DNA of 64,000 nucleotides from Cesiribacter sp964504565. GTDB lineage: Bacteria > Bacteroidota > Bacteroidia > Cytophagales > Cyclobacteriaceae. The stretch is taken from contig CAZDEY010000002.1 of assembly GCA_964504565.1 (NCBI GenBank), positions 301,466-365,465 of the forward strand, in the 5' to 3' direction. Positions within the stretch are counted from its first letter, which is position 1. Each line of letters begins with the position of its first letter. Below the pieces are notes generated by a model. The model did no database searches. It was not told the origin of the DNA and worked only from the letters and a program-made list of their open reading frames with translations. The translations under genes were made by a program, and so were the position numbers. Below, piece by piece: positions 50,427-59,617 of the stretch.

Positions 50427-53400
50427 TTACTTCTTGGAGGTGAATAAACCCAAGAATTTACTAATTCCTTCGGCGTATAGTAGTAAATAAAGCAAACCCG
50501 CCATCAGCCAGATAACTGCAATGTTAAACCAGAAAGTATCGAAATACTGGCCAAAAAAGTGCTTTTGGGGGGCGAAGAAGTGAGCCCGGTAGTCTAAGGC
50601 ATGCTTGGGGTGTTTCGGTACATTGTAAATTGGGTCAATTAACTGAATCAGTTTGTTATCCTGCCTTAAAATCCTATCCTGAGTACCTATATTTCTAAGC
50701 AGGTCAGTCATTGCTTCGTTTTGGTACTCATCCTTAAATTTATTAACATCAAAACCTTCTTCCCGCTCAGTTCTTAAGGCTACTAATTGCTCCAAACGGG
50801 TTTCGGCAAGCTGATATTCTGTTAGGTAATGATCCTTTAAATCGGCCAGGTATAACCTAAGCTGGCCAATCTGGCCGTCGGTTATAGTTTGCGGGCTTAG
50901 CTCGGCCAGGTTCAGGTTCTGCCCTTCCTTAAATGGTTCTTTACTTAGTTCATTTACAATAAGGTTCCAGTCCTTTTCGGCCACGGCTTTCAGGCTATCG
51001 TTGTTACTCAGGCGGTTATCAGCTACGTTATTAAGAGCTTCCTCCAGGGTGCCAACCCAGTAATTCGATTTGTAGTCAGCCTCGTGGGCCACTATATCGG
51101 TAGGGTAGGCAAATACATTATAGTCATTATTTTTAAACTGGTAGGTGGCCATAGCCTCATAAGCCCAACGCGAAGCCATTAGGTCGGCTATAATAGGCAC
51201 TTTACCCTGATTGCCGATGGATTCGTTTAATTTATCAAACGGAAATAACAATCCGCTCAAAATCATCTGCGGTATTAGTAATAGCGGAATCAGAATATAA
51301 ACCGTTACTGCCGAATTGAAGGCTGAGCTAATATTAAGGCCTAGCACGTTGGCAAAGCAACTTACACTAAACAACACCAGCCAAAATGACAACAGCATAC
51401 CGTCAATTCCTAGTACTAGATTACCAATCAGTACAAAACAGAAGGTTTGTACGGCACTAAGCGTAAAAAGAATTGCCAGTTTACTTATCAGGTAACTGTT
51501 CCAGCTCAGGTTAAGAAAACTTTCCCGGCGCAAGATTTTTCTATCCCGAATAATTTCTTCCGCACTAACGGTTAGCCCCATAAATAGAGCTACCACTATG
51601 GCCATCATTAAATAGGCCGGAATGTTCTCATTAAAACGGAACAGGTACTCGTTGCCGGTTTTATAGCGAATTATAAAGGCTAGTATTAATGCCAGAAGGG
51701 GAGCCTCTAGCAAGTTAATCATCAGGTACTGGCGGTTATTGAGCTTGCTCAGTAAATCGCGGGTACCAAATATTATAGCTTGTTTAATTTTAGACGGTAT
51801 ACTTAGATTTTGCGGCGGGGTTTCCTCCACGTCAGATACCTTTTCCAGGTTAAACTTTTCCTGAAACTGATCGTGCCACTGCGGCGGGGTTACTTTACGT
51901 TTATTAGTTAACTGGCCGTATTCATCAACTACACGCGCTTCAATTATATTAAATATCTGCTCGGGGTTTACGTTGCTACAGGTTGGGCACTGCCCGCGGT
52001 CACTGTCAATTTGGTTGGTGGCTTTTTTAAAGTAGGTAACTGCAGCTACCGGGTTACCATAAAATACGGGGTAACCACCGGTATCCATAATGTACATCTT
52101 ATCAAACATCTTGTAGATATCCGATGATGGCTGGTGAATTACCACAAATATAAGCTTGCCTTTAAGCGAAAGTTCCTTCAGAAGGTCAATTACATTTTCT
52201 GAGTCGCGGGAAGAAAGACCGGAGGTTGGCTCATCAACAAATAGGATGGAAGGCTCGCGGATAAGCTCCAGGGCAATGTTTAAGCGTTTGCGCTGACCGC
52301 CGGAAATTGTCTTATCTAAAATTGAACCAACTCTAAGATCCTTACGCTGTTCAAGACCTAAACTTTCCAGCATGGCCAATACCCTATTCTTCAGCTCTTC
52401 TTCCGGCATACCGGCGAAGCAAAGCTTGGCATTATAGTACAGGTTTTCGTAAACCGTAAGTTCTTCAATTAACAAGTCATCCTGGGCTACGTAACCTATT
52501 ACGCCCTGAAGTTTGTCTTTATCGGCCTGCATATCCAGGCCGTTAATTAGTATTTTTCCGGAAGTGGGGCTTTCTAGGCCGGCCAGTACGTTTAGTAGGG
52601 TGGTTTTACCGGCACCGCTAGCTCCCATAATACCAATTAGCTGGCCGGGGCCTTCGCTAATATTAATATCTCGTAGGCCTATGCCCCCGTTAGGAAATGT
52701 AAAGCCAACATTCAGCGTATTAAAGCTGAGTTTGGTTTGTACCACATCCAGGTTAAAGTGGGTGGTAACATCGCTATAGTATAGGGCATCACCCTTAGGG
52801 GTTTTTATGGTGCTACCGTGCGAGAACAGGTAAACTTGTTGAGGCTTCATTACAAAGCCGTTCATAACCACCTCTTCGTGCCCAATATACTTTACAAAGT
52901 ACATATCGACACTCTGCACATTCATGAAAATGAGTTCACCGGTAAGGTCGGCGTGCAAGTGTTTTTTTAGGTCTTCAAGCCCGGCATCGGCGCCCGCTTC
53001 ACTTACGCCGGTATCAGCCAGAAGCTCGTTCAGGTCAGTACCGGCAACCAGAATGTCTTCGTAATTAAGGGTTTTGCTGGAGTCAGTCAATACAAAGCTT
53101 TCAATTAGCTTGTATTCCTCTCGTTTAAAGCGGAACACGGTAGAAACCGTATCAATAATCTCCATCCGCTGCGGAGTAAAGTTGCCGTCGGAGGCTACCA
53201 GTTCCAGTATTTTTATAAGAACAACAACTTTTTGCTTCTGAGTAAGAGTCTTATTGATTTTCTTACAGATTGCCAGGGTTTTTACCGAGTCGCGAACGGA
53301 GGTAAGTTTTCGGGCTTTCTTCTGCTTAACTTCCTCGTCTTCTTCGGCTTCCTCCTCGCCGTAGCCTACAAACTTATCGTATAGCTCTAGGTACTCTTTA

Positions 53401-53531
53401 ACCGAATCCTGATCTAACTCTTGCTTAAAGAAGCCAATAACAAATAAGCGCTCCTTTTCGGTTACCCCGCCGTCTTGCTTGGTTATTATAGCAAACAGCT
53501 GGGTTAAGGCTTTTAGAATCTCTTCACTCAT
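50427..53531 (-). CDS. TerB-like / ABCG-type transporter fusion
   Basis: A 1034-residue single-polypeptide ABC transporter. Residues 1-145 are a TerB-like helical domain (LTQLFAIITKQDGGVTEKER, LELVASDGNFTPQRMEIID); residues 195-265 are a beta-rich region that may be a degenerate FHA fold. The nucleotide-binding domain follows, with Walker A GASGAGKTT (about 303-311), signature ISGGQRKRLNIALEL and Walker B ILFVDEPTSGLSS, of the ABCG/White type. After that come about six membrane helices (620-780), a long extracytoplasmic loop with coiled-coil (785-1000) and a final helix. ABCG-type proteins export lipophilic or peptide cargo. Its place behind siaC suggests phospho-switch control. Confidence 0.85.
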   Translation of the reverse strand: MSEEILKALTQLFAIITKQDGGVTEKERLFVIGFFKQELDQDSVKEYLELYDKFVGYGEEEAEEDEEVKQKKARKLTSVRDSVKTLAICKKINKTLTQKQKVVVLIKILELVASDGNFTPQRMEIIDTVSTVFRFKREEYKLIESFVLTDSSKTLNYEDILVAGTDLNELLADTGVSEAGADAGLEDLKKHLHADLTGELIFMNVQSVDMYFVKYIGHEEVVMNGFVMKPQQVYLFSHGSTIKTPKGDALYYSDVTTHFNLDVVQTKLSFNTLNVGFTFPNGGIGLRDINISEGPGQLIGIMGASGAGKTTLLNVLAGLESPTSGKILINGLDMQADKDKLQGVIGYVAQDDLLIEELTVYENLYYNAKLCFAGMPEEELKNRVLAMLESLGLEQRKDLRVGSILDKTISGGQRKRLNIALELIREPSILFVDEPTSGLSSRDSENVIDLLKELSLKGKLIFVVIHQPSSDIYKMFDKMYIMDTGGYPVFYGNPVAAVTYFKKATNQIDSDRGQCPTCSNVNPEQIFNIIEARVVDEYGQLTNKRKVTPPQWHDQFQEKFNLEKVSDVEETPPQNLSIPSKIKQAIIFGTRDLLSKLNNRQYLMINLLEAPLLALILAFIIRYKTGNEYLFRFNENIPAYLMMAIVVALFMGLTVSAEEIIRDRKILRRESFLNLSWNSYLISKLAILFTLSAVQTFCFVLIGNLVLGIDGMLLSFWLVLFSVSCFANVLGLNISSAFNSAVTVYILIPLLLIPQMILSGLLFPFDKLNESIGNQGKVPIIADLMASRWAYEAMATYQFKNNDYNVFAYPTDIVAHEADYKSNYWVGTLEEALNNVADNRLSNNDSLKAVAEKDWNLIVNELSKEPFKEGQNLNLAELSPQTITDGQIGQLRLYLADLKDHYLTEYQLAETRLEQLVALRTEREEGFDVNKFKDEYQNEAMTDLLRNIGTQDRILRQDNKLIQLIDPIYNVPKHPKHALDYRAHFFAPQKHFFGQYFDTFWFNIAVIWLMAGLLYLLLYAEGISKFLGLFTSKK

Positions 53532-53549
53532 TGCTCAATTGTTGGTCCA

Positions 53550-53611
53550 GGGGTAAACTTACCCCAACTACTATAAAATGAAATCGGCAACAAGTTAAGT
53601 TGTTGCCGATT
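53550..53611 (-). promoter_or_regulatory. double hairpin between siaC and the ABC transporter gene
   Basis: A perfect 12-bp stem, AATCGGCAACAA/TTGTTGCCGATT (53582-53611), with a 6-base loop, is followed downstream by GGGGTA/TACCCC (53550-53565). T-tracts are weak, so this is either a partial terminator or an RNA-processing site that sets different levels of switch proteins and transporter. Confidence 0.6.
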
Positions 53612-53616
53612 CATTT

Positions 53617-53979
53617 TCAGTAGGTTTTGAACTCAAAAGGTACCTCCACCAGTTCTGAGAACTCTTCGCCGGCTTCTTGCATATCCTCGTCGTCTTCGTG
53701 GTAATACCAGACTACCGAAGCATTGTCAATATCCTCTAATTGAGATAGAACATCCAGTATTAATTTAGAAGAGGCTGTGTTGAAATACTCAAGTTTAACT
53801 ACAAATTCAGTTGAGTCATTCGAGTTTTCTTTGTACTCCTCCAGCCAATCTAGCACCGGCTGAAAAAACTCAGCGGAGTCTTCGGGTAGGGAACGGCCGC
53901 TTATTTCAAATATGCCGTTTCCTTTATCTAACATTATTTTGGGCGTATCTTCGGTGCCTTCCAGATTTATGATTTGCAT
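53617..53979 (-). CDS. siaC: SiaC-like (DUF1987) phospho-switch protein, copy 2
   Basis: A 120-residue DUF1987 protein: FEISGRSLPEDSAEFFQPVLDW and KLEYFNTASSKLILDVL. Thr68 in YFNTAS aligns, in position as well as context, with the Thr that SiaB phosphorylates in P. aeruginosa SiaC. The C-terminal half is very acidic. It follows siaB by 33 bases and precedes the ABC transporter gene by 85 bases. It should act as the phospho-switch output of this operon. Confidence 0.87.
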   Translation of the reverse strand: MQIINLEGTEDTPKIMLDKGNGIFEISGRSLPEDSAEFFQPVLDWLEEYKENSNDSTEFVVKLEYFNTASSKLILDVLSQLEDIDNASVVWYYHEDDEDMQEAGEEFSELVEVPFEFKTY

Positions 53980-54012
53980 GGTTATATTCTTTTTTAGTTA
54001 ACTATAGGGTAA

Positions 54013-54555
54013 TTATTCTTTGCCGATGGTAGTCCGTAGTGAGAAGAAGGAGTATGCATCATCCATTTTCTCAAAATCGTATTCCAATTTCTGACCAGAT
54101 TTACGGGCCATATCTACAAAGCCTAAGCCCGCGCCCCCCTTATCGGAGATAGTGGTACTTTTAATAATATCCTTATATAGTTGCTTTAAGCCATCCTTAT
54201 CCAACTCATTAATATGATCAAGCCGCTCGCGCATGCGTTCAACCTCATCGTTTTTAATTGGGTTGCCGGAGGTTATAACGTAGGCGCTATCCTGTTTGCC
54301 AATCATAAAGATTGCAGTCGATTTCTGGTTGTTTTCCAGGGTTAACTCCTCACCGTGTTTCACGATGTTCTGCAAGCATTCTACCATTACATTGAATACC
54401 TTGCGCTTGATGCCGGATTCTTCACCCATGGAGTCCATATTGCGCTCGGCCATGGCCAGCACCGATTTGGTAATTTCCTGGGTAAATTCTCCTTCATACA
54501 CCAATATCAGGTTTCTGGCAAGCATGGTTTTATGCAGGTCATAGATGTATTTCAT
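54013..54555 (-). CDS. siaB: SiaB-like kinase, single domain
   Basis: A 180-residue SiaB-type protein from the ATG at 54555; a TTG 10 codons upstream is possible. N-box ECLQNIVKHGE (Asn63 in this numbering) and G-box KGGAGLGFVDMARKSG are intact. It lacks membrane segments and dimerisation helices, consistent with a protein kinase of the HPK-like fold that phosphorylates SiaC. It lies between the SpoIIE phosphatase and SiaC genes, the same antagonistic trio as SiaA-SiaB-SiaC. Confidence 0.87.
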   Translation of the reverse strand: MKYIYDLHKTMLARNLILVYEGEFTQEITKSVLAMAERNMDSMGEESGIKRKVFNVMVECLQNIVKHGEELTLENNQKSTAIFMIGKQDSAYVITSGNPIKNDEVERMRERLDHINELDKDGLKQLYKDIIKSTTISDKGGAGLGFVDMARKSGQKLEYDFEKMDDAYSFFSLRTTIGKE

Positions 54556-54632
54556 GGTATTTTGGGTAATTAAAATTTCTTTCAAGGCTATTTTAGGTTG
54601 TCAAAGTAGTATTTTTTACAGAATACTGCTAA

Positions 54633-57600
54633 TTAGAAACGAATTCCTATAAGCAGCATATCGTCAGTTTGTTTGGTTTCACCCATCCACTCCATCCAGG
54701 CTTCTTCAAACACCAGTTTTTGAACCGGCATGCTGTTACTGCTCTGGCTGGTAATTATTTCCCTCAATCGTCTAGGGCCAAATTTTCGGTTGTCCGGCCC
54801 GCCAAACTGGTCGGGGAATCCATCGGAGCAGTAGTATACCGCATCGCCCGGCTTAATTTCGATTTTGGTAGAGGTAAAGTCGGTCTGGTTTTTAAAGGTA
54901 CCTCCACCAATCGGGAAGCGGTCACCCTTAATTTCGGTTAGTTCGCCCTCGCTCATATAGTAAAGCGGACGGTGGGCTCCGGCATACTCCACGGTGCGGT
55001 CCTTAAGGTTTATTTTACATAAGGAGATATCCATACCGTCTTTAGTCTTAGAGCCTTCCTCATCCTGGCGAAGGGTAGAGGTTACCCCGGCATCTAAAGC
55101 ATCCAGAATTTTGCCCGGATCTTCAATTTTACGGCTTCGTACAATATCGTTCAGCAAGAAGTAACCAATTAGTGATATTAACGCGCCGGGTACCCCGTGG
55201 CCGGTAGCATCTACCGCGGCCAGGTAAATATTATCGCCTACCTGCATAAACCAAGGGAAGTCACCACTTACTACATCGCGCGGCTTGTAAAGGATAAACG
55301 AATCCGGTAGCAGCTTTCTAATTAAGTCGTTATCCGGCAGAATAGCACTCTGTATACGCTGGGCGTAGTTAATAGAGTCGTTAATCTTTTTGTTCTTGGC
55401 CTGAATTTCCAGCTCAATCAGTTTGCGCTCGGTAATATCGTGGCTAACTACCAGAACTGATTCCAGCTCGTCCACATCGTTATACTCCGGTATAGCATTC
55501 ACCTGCATAATACGGTCGCCCAGGTTGTCGCTTGGGAAGTTTAGCTCGGTGCTTACCTTGCTGTTTTCCTGCTCTACATTGCGCAAAATCTGCGCTAACT
55601 GATCCACTACTATCTGATTAAATCCGGCTTCCTGAATAGACTTATTCATGAGTTCTTCCGGGCGGTTGCCGGTATACTGCTCAATAGTAGGGTTAATATA
55701 GAATACCTCTTGGTTTAGGTTTAGGCGGGTAATAAGGTCCGGCGAGTTTTCCGATAGGGCCTGCATTTGGCTCCGCATACGGGTTTCCTGTTCGGCACGG
55801 CGGCGTTCGGTAATATCGCGGGTGTTCACCATCATTCCCTGAATTGCCGGGTCGTTCAGTAGGTTATGGCCAACGGCTTCCAGCCATACCCAGTCGCCAT
55901 CTTTACGTTTAAACTGGAACTGTACTGTAACCGCTTCGTTCGGGTTATCCAGCAACTGCTTAAACATGCTTTCAAATGCCTCTAGGTTATCCGGGTGCAC
56001 GTAGGCCATATCGCGCTTACCAATTAGCTCATCCTGGTTGTAGCCTAAAATACTTTCTACCGAAGGCGAAATGTAGCGTACGGTGGCATCGCCTTCGTAA
56101 ATTGTAATAACTTCAGATGCATTTTCCAGCAGAAGCTGCATACGTTTTTGGGTACGACCTACCTCATCAATTTGCTCTTCCAGGCGGTGGTTGGTGCGCT
56201 TAAGCTCTTCCTGCGTAGCCTCCATTTCCTCGGCATTCTGGCGAAGAACTTCCTGCTGCATCTGCAACTCCTTACTCATATTCTGAGATTCGGTAAGTAG
56301 GTTGCGTGTGCGTTCGTTTACTTTAATGTTGAAGATTGTACGGGCAATAATTACCGATATCTCTTCTACAAAACGCTGATGCTTAGGGGTAAACCTACCA
56401 AAGCCGGCAAATTCCATTACGCCATATACCTGCTCATTGGTCATAAGGGGAACAATCAATAAGCAATCCGGGCGCTGCTCGCCTAGTAGGCCGCTGGTAA
56501 CGGTTACATATTCGCGCGGAATTTCAGTTCGTACTAAAGTATCCTGCTCAATGGCTGCCTGACCTACCAAGCCTTCGGCAAATTTGTAGCTACCTTTTAG
56601 GTACTTCTTCTTATTGTAAGCATAACTGGCCTTTAGCTCTATAAAAGCATTCGATTTATTATCATCGTTTACTACGTAGAACGCACCCTGGATAGCCCCA
56701 ATTTTTTCGGTTACGTAGGCAATTACGGCATCGCCTAGCTCTTCCAGATTGGTGTGCTGGCGCAGAATGTCGCCAATTTCAGCCACACCGGTTACAATCC
56801 AGTTACGCTCTTTATCGCGGACTTCAGCCTCTTGAATGCTATTGCGCATGTTTATTAGCGAGGTGCCTAGCGTATCTTGTTCGCTTAGGGGGGTAAAATC
56901 CGTATCAAATTTTCCATCACCAATTTCATAGGCAAAGTTAGCGGTGCGCTTTAGAGCTGATACCACTTGTTCCACAATACCCCCCATTTGGCCAATTTCG
57001 TCGTTGCTGCGTACTTCGGAGGTTTCCGGTAGCACGCCCCGGCTAAGGAGCTGTAAGGTATTTTTTAGGGAAAGCAGCGGGCTAATTAGTACTCGGCTGA
57101 AGATAATTGCTACCAGTAAGCATATTATTATTATAACCAAGCCGGCAATTGCGTATACCTTAAGCAGATCGCTGGTTTGGGTATCAATCTCTTCCGTATC
57201 CATTTGGGTTACTATACCCCAACCGGTTAGTGGAATTTGGTTCCAAACCGCCAGCACCTCACTATCGCGGTAATCGTTTCCAATATCGGCGCCGGATTTA
57301 CCATCGGTAGCGGCTTGTATGGGTAGAGCTTTCTTTTCCCCAACCATAATCTTTTGCTCAAACGGCTTAGCCCCGCTATTCCTTAATGGGCTAATTATAT
57401 CTACTTGATTTCGGCTAAACCGATTTCCAATATAACTTTCGCCACTTTGGCCTAATCCGGTCGTATCTTGAAGAATATCAAAAATAAGATTAGCGTTAAA
57501 TTGGGCTACTACAACTCCTGCATTTCCTCCATTTGGGTTTTCAATAGGAGCAGATATTCTCATTGCTAAGTTGGCAGTGTCAACTCGGTTGATATTGGAA

Positions 57601-58079
57601 ATATATAAGCCCTGTTGTCCTTTTTGAACCTCATAACCGTCTATCACTTTATATTGACTTCCGGGCTCCGTGGCACTATAGCCGGCGGCTTCAATTACAT
57701 TTCCTTCGTTGTCCAGCACGGCTATATGGTCGAAGTTGTATACTTCTTTTATAGCGGCAATACTTCCGGCTAAATCTGCGCTAACCATATCGCGGGCACT
57801 ATCAGCGTTAACCGCCGCTCCTTCATTGTAGCCAGCAACGGCTTCTTGCACCGACGGCATACTGGAGATAGTAGTTACGCCATTAGCCAACCCACTAAGG
57901 TGGTCTTCAATCTTATCGGCCTTAAGGCGGTTAATTGCTGCTAAACCTTCGGTATAACGCTCTTTGTAGGCCGTATTGGCAAATCGGTAGGTGACAAAGC
58001 TTATAGCAATTACGCTTAGCAGTACTACCGCCAACACCAGAAGCGTAATCTTATTGCTTATACTAAATTTCTTAATCAT
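54633..58079 (-). CDS. multi-sensor SpoIIE phosphatase (Cache-HAMP-GAF-PAS-PAS-SpoIIE)
   Basis: An 1148-residue membrane sensor phosphatase. One helix at 13-33, a periplasmic Cache-like domain (about 35-300), a second helix (306-328), HAMP (to about 385), GAF (about 430-600), a coiled-coil, two PAS domains (about 660-780 and 790-910, each closed by DITER), then SpoIIE/PP2C (930-1148) with VSGDFPW, VDATGHGVPGAL, YYCSDGFPDQFGG and KQTDDMLLIGI. It resembles SiaA (periplasmic sensor plus HAMP plus PP2C) but with three extra cytosolic sensor domains. It should dephosphorylate the SiaC encoded downstream. Confidence 0.9.
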   Translation of the reverse strand: MIKKFSISNKITLLVLAVVLLSVIAISFVTYRFANTAYKERYTEGLAAINRLKADKIEDHLSGLANGVTTISSMPSVQEAVAGYNEGAAVNADSARDMVSADLAGSIAAIKEVYNFDHIAVLDNEGNVIEAAGYSATEPGSQYKVIDGYEVQKGQQGLYISNINRVDTANLAMRISAPIENPNGGNAGVVVAQFNANLIFDILQDTTGLGQSGESYIGNRFSRNQVDIISPLRNSGAKPFEQKIMVGEKKALPIQAATDGKSGADIGNDYRDSEVLAVWNQIPLTGWGIVTQMDTEEIDTQTSDLLKVYAIAGLVIIIICLLVAIIFSRVLISPLLSLKNTLQLLSRGVLPETSEVRSNDEIGQMGGIVEQVVSALKRTANFAYEIGDGKFDTDFTPLSEQDTLGTSLINMRNSIQEAEVRDKERNWIVTGVAEIGDILRQHTNLEELGDAVIAYVTEKIGAIQGAFYVVNDDNKSNAFIELKASYAYNKKKYLKGSYKFAEGLVGQAAIEQDTLVRTEIPREYVTVTSGLLGEQRPDCLLIVPLMTNEQVYGVMEFAGFGRFTPKHQRFVEEISVIIARTIFNIKVNERTRNLLTESQNMSKELQMQQEVLRQNAEEMEATQEELKRTNHRLEEQIDEVGRTQKRMQLLLENASEVITIYEGDATVRYISPSVESILGYNQDELIGKRDMAYVHPDNLEAFESMFKQLLDNPNEAVTVQFQFKRKDGDWVWLEAVGHNLLNDPAIQGMMVNTRDITERRRAEQETRMRSQMQALSENSPDLITRLNLNQEVFYINPTIEQYTGNRPEELMNKSIQEAGFNQIVVDQLAQILRNVEQENSKVSTELNFPSDNLGDRIMQVNAIPEYNDVDELESVLVVSHDITERKLIELEIQAKNKKINDSINYAQRIQSAILPDNDLIRKLLPDSFILYKPRDVVSGDFPWFMQVGDNIYLAAVDATGHGVPGALISLIGYFLLNDIVRSRKIEDPGKILDALDAGVTSTLRQDEEGSKTKDGMDISLCKINLKDRTVEYAGAHRPLYYMSEGELTEIKGDRFPIGGGTFKNQTDFTSTKIEIKPGDAVYYCSDGFPDQFGGPDNRKFGPRRLREIITSQSSNSMPVQKLVFEEAWMEWMGETKQTDDMLLIGIRF

Positions 58080-58111
58080 ACACCTTTTTATTAATCCGGT
58101 TAGTATCCTTT

Positions 58112-58990
58112 TTAGCGGTTTACATCCGCCACCACTTCTTCGCTAGTTCCTTCCGTATGGTCAGGGGTTTCCCGGATACTTTCTTCAAAAACTTTTCCTA
58201 TTAGCTCAAATGCCTGTTTTACTATTTGCGATTGTCGGTTGGTAAACTTGGTAAATGAGGCCAATTCCACAATACCCTTAATTTGCTTATTCACTTCAAC
58301 TGGACAAATAAGTAAATTTGTTGGTGTGGCCGAACCTAAGCCACTCAGTACCTGAATGTAGCCATCGGGTACTTTGCTAATATTTACAATATTGCCCTCT
58401 TTAGCTACTTGGCCGGGCAAGCCTTCACCATACTCATAACGGGTAATCTGGCTTTCGCTTTTCATTAGCGCATAACCGGCTTTCAGTTCTATATAATTGG
58501 GCGAGGCAGTATTGAAGCAGGCGTAAACTGCGCCCTGGCTGGCTTCCAGGTGATTGCATATGCGGCTCAGTGCTTTTTCCAGTTTTGTATTAGCTGAATC
58601 TTTAGTGGCTGCAATTTTTTTAATATCGTCCACCACGGTTTCGTCCAGAGCACTAACATCGTGGGTATCTTCGTCTTCCTCATCTAGCTTAGCGGTGGTT
58701 GCCCGCTGGTTAGCCATAGGGTCGTATACCTGCTGAACTTCGTTAACCCTTCTTCTCGTCATCATAAGCTGGAAGAAAATAGCCGCCAGTCCCATCATAA
58801 GGCTTAGCCCTACTACTATTGCCAGTTTAGTAATTTCCGGTTGCATCTCACGGCTAACATTTAGGTCAACCGCCGAAGAGCTTTCGCGCAAGGCTTCCGG
58901 TAGCACAATAAATTGATAGGCTACCAAAAATATTCCGAGTACAAACAGTGCTACTGCACCAATGGCTAGAGGTTTACTTAGTTTATTCAT
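58112..58990 (-). CDS. GAF-domain membrane protein
   Basis: A 292-residue protein with two N-terminal membrane helices (about 8-28 and 54-74), a charged linker, and a cytosolic GAF domain (about 125-270: LEKALSRICNHLEASQGAVYACF, GEGLPGQVAKEGNIVNI, KGIVELASFTKF). The GAF sequence is closely similar to the GAF of the next gene's sensor phosphatase (both have the GAVY/GAFY, EGLxGQxA and VELASF/MEFAGF blocks). It has no output domain, so it may act as a modulatory partner of that phosphatase. Five bases separate it from cheB. Confidence 0.83.
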   Translation of the reverse strand: MNKLSKPLAIGAVALFVLGIFLVAYQFIVLPEALRESSSAVDLNVSREMQPEITKLAIVVGLSLMMGLAAIFFQLMMTRRRVNEVQQVYDPMANQRATTAKLDEEDEDTHDVSALDETVVDDIKKIAATKDSANTKLEKALSRICNHLEASQGAVYACFNTASPNYIELKAGYALMKSESQITRYEYGEGLPGQVAKEGNIVNISKVPDGYIQVLSGLGSATPTNLLICPVEVNKQIKGIVELASFTKFTNRQSQIVKQAFELIGKVFEESIRETPDHTEGTSEEVVADVNR

Positions 58991-58995
58991 AGCCC

Positions 58996-59589
58996 TTAAC
59001 TGTATTGTTTATCTAGTTCAATCAAAAAGCGCACGATTTCGTCCACCCTCAGCACATGATCTATTGGGGTAAGTGCCAGTGCGGCGGTTGGCATGGTATC
59101 AATCATACACTCCGAAGGTTCCTGCACTATAGTTAATCCACCCCGATCCTTAATTTTTTTCATTCCCAGCGCCCCGTCTTTATTGGCCCCGCTAAGCAGT
59201 ATTCCAACCAGCTTATCTTTATACACATAGGCTGCCGATTCCAGCGTGATATCAATGGCCGGCCGGCTATTATTTACCATATCTTCGGTAGAGAGGCTAA
59301 AGGAATTGCCTAACTCAACCGACATATGATAGTTGGCCGGGGCCAGGTATACATTACCTTTTTTAATATTCTCTTTGTCGTAAGGCTCTAACACCGGCTT
59401 TTTACTTTTTATAGAAAGCGCTTCGGTAAAGCCGTTTCTAACGTGCTTTAAGCGGTGTAAGCACAAAATTATAGGCAGGGTAAAGCTTTCCGGTATGCTG
59501 CTCAGAATTTTAACTATCCCCTGAAAGCTACCGGCCGAACCGCCAATTACCACGGCTTTATATCTGTTATGTAGGTCGAATTTCTTCAT
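58996..59589 (-). CDS. cheB: CheB-type protein-glutamate methylesterase, no receiver domain
   Basis: A 197-residue stand-alone CheB catalytic domain. The catalytic triad is readable as Ser18 (IGGSAGS), His45 (CLHRL) and Asp138 (SGANKDGALG), with the conserved C-terminal EPSECMIDTMPTAAL. The receiver domain of classical CheB is missing, so it is not regulated by CheA phosphorylation. It lies between cheR and the GAF protein gene, without chemoreceptors in the window, so it presumably modifies another membrane protein. Confidence 0.9.
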   Translation of the reverse strand: MKKFDLHNRYKAVVIGGSAGSFQGIVKILSSIPESFTLPIILCLHRLKHVRNGFTEALSIKSKKPVLEPYDKENIKKGNVYLAPANYHMSVELGNSFSLSTEDMVNNSRPAIDITLESAAYVYKDKLVGILLSGANKDGALGMKKIKDRGGLTIVQEPSECMIDTMPTAALALTPIDHVLRVDEIVRFLIELDKQYS

Positions 59590-59617
59590 CCTTTTTGCTA
59601 CAGGCTAACCGCGGTTG

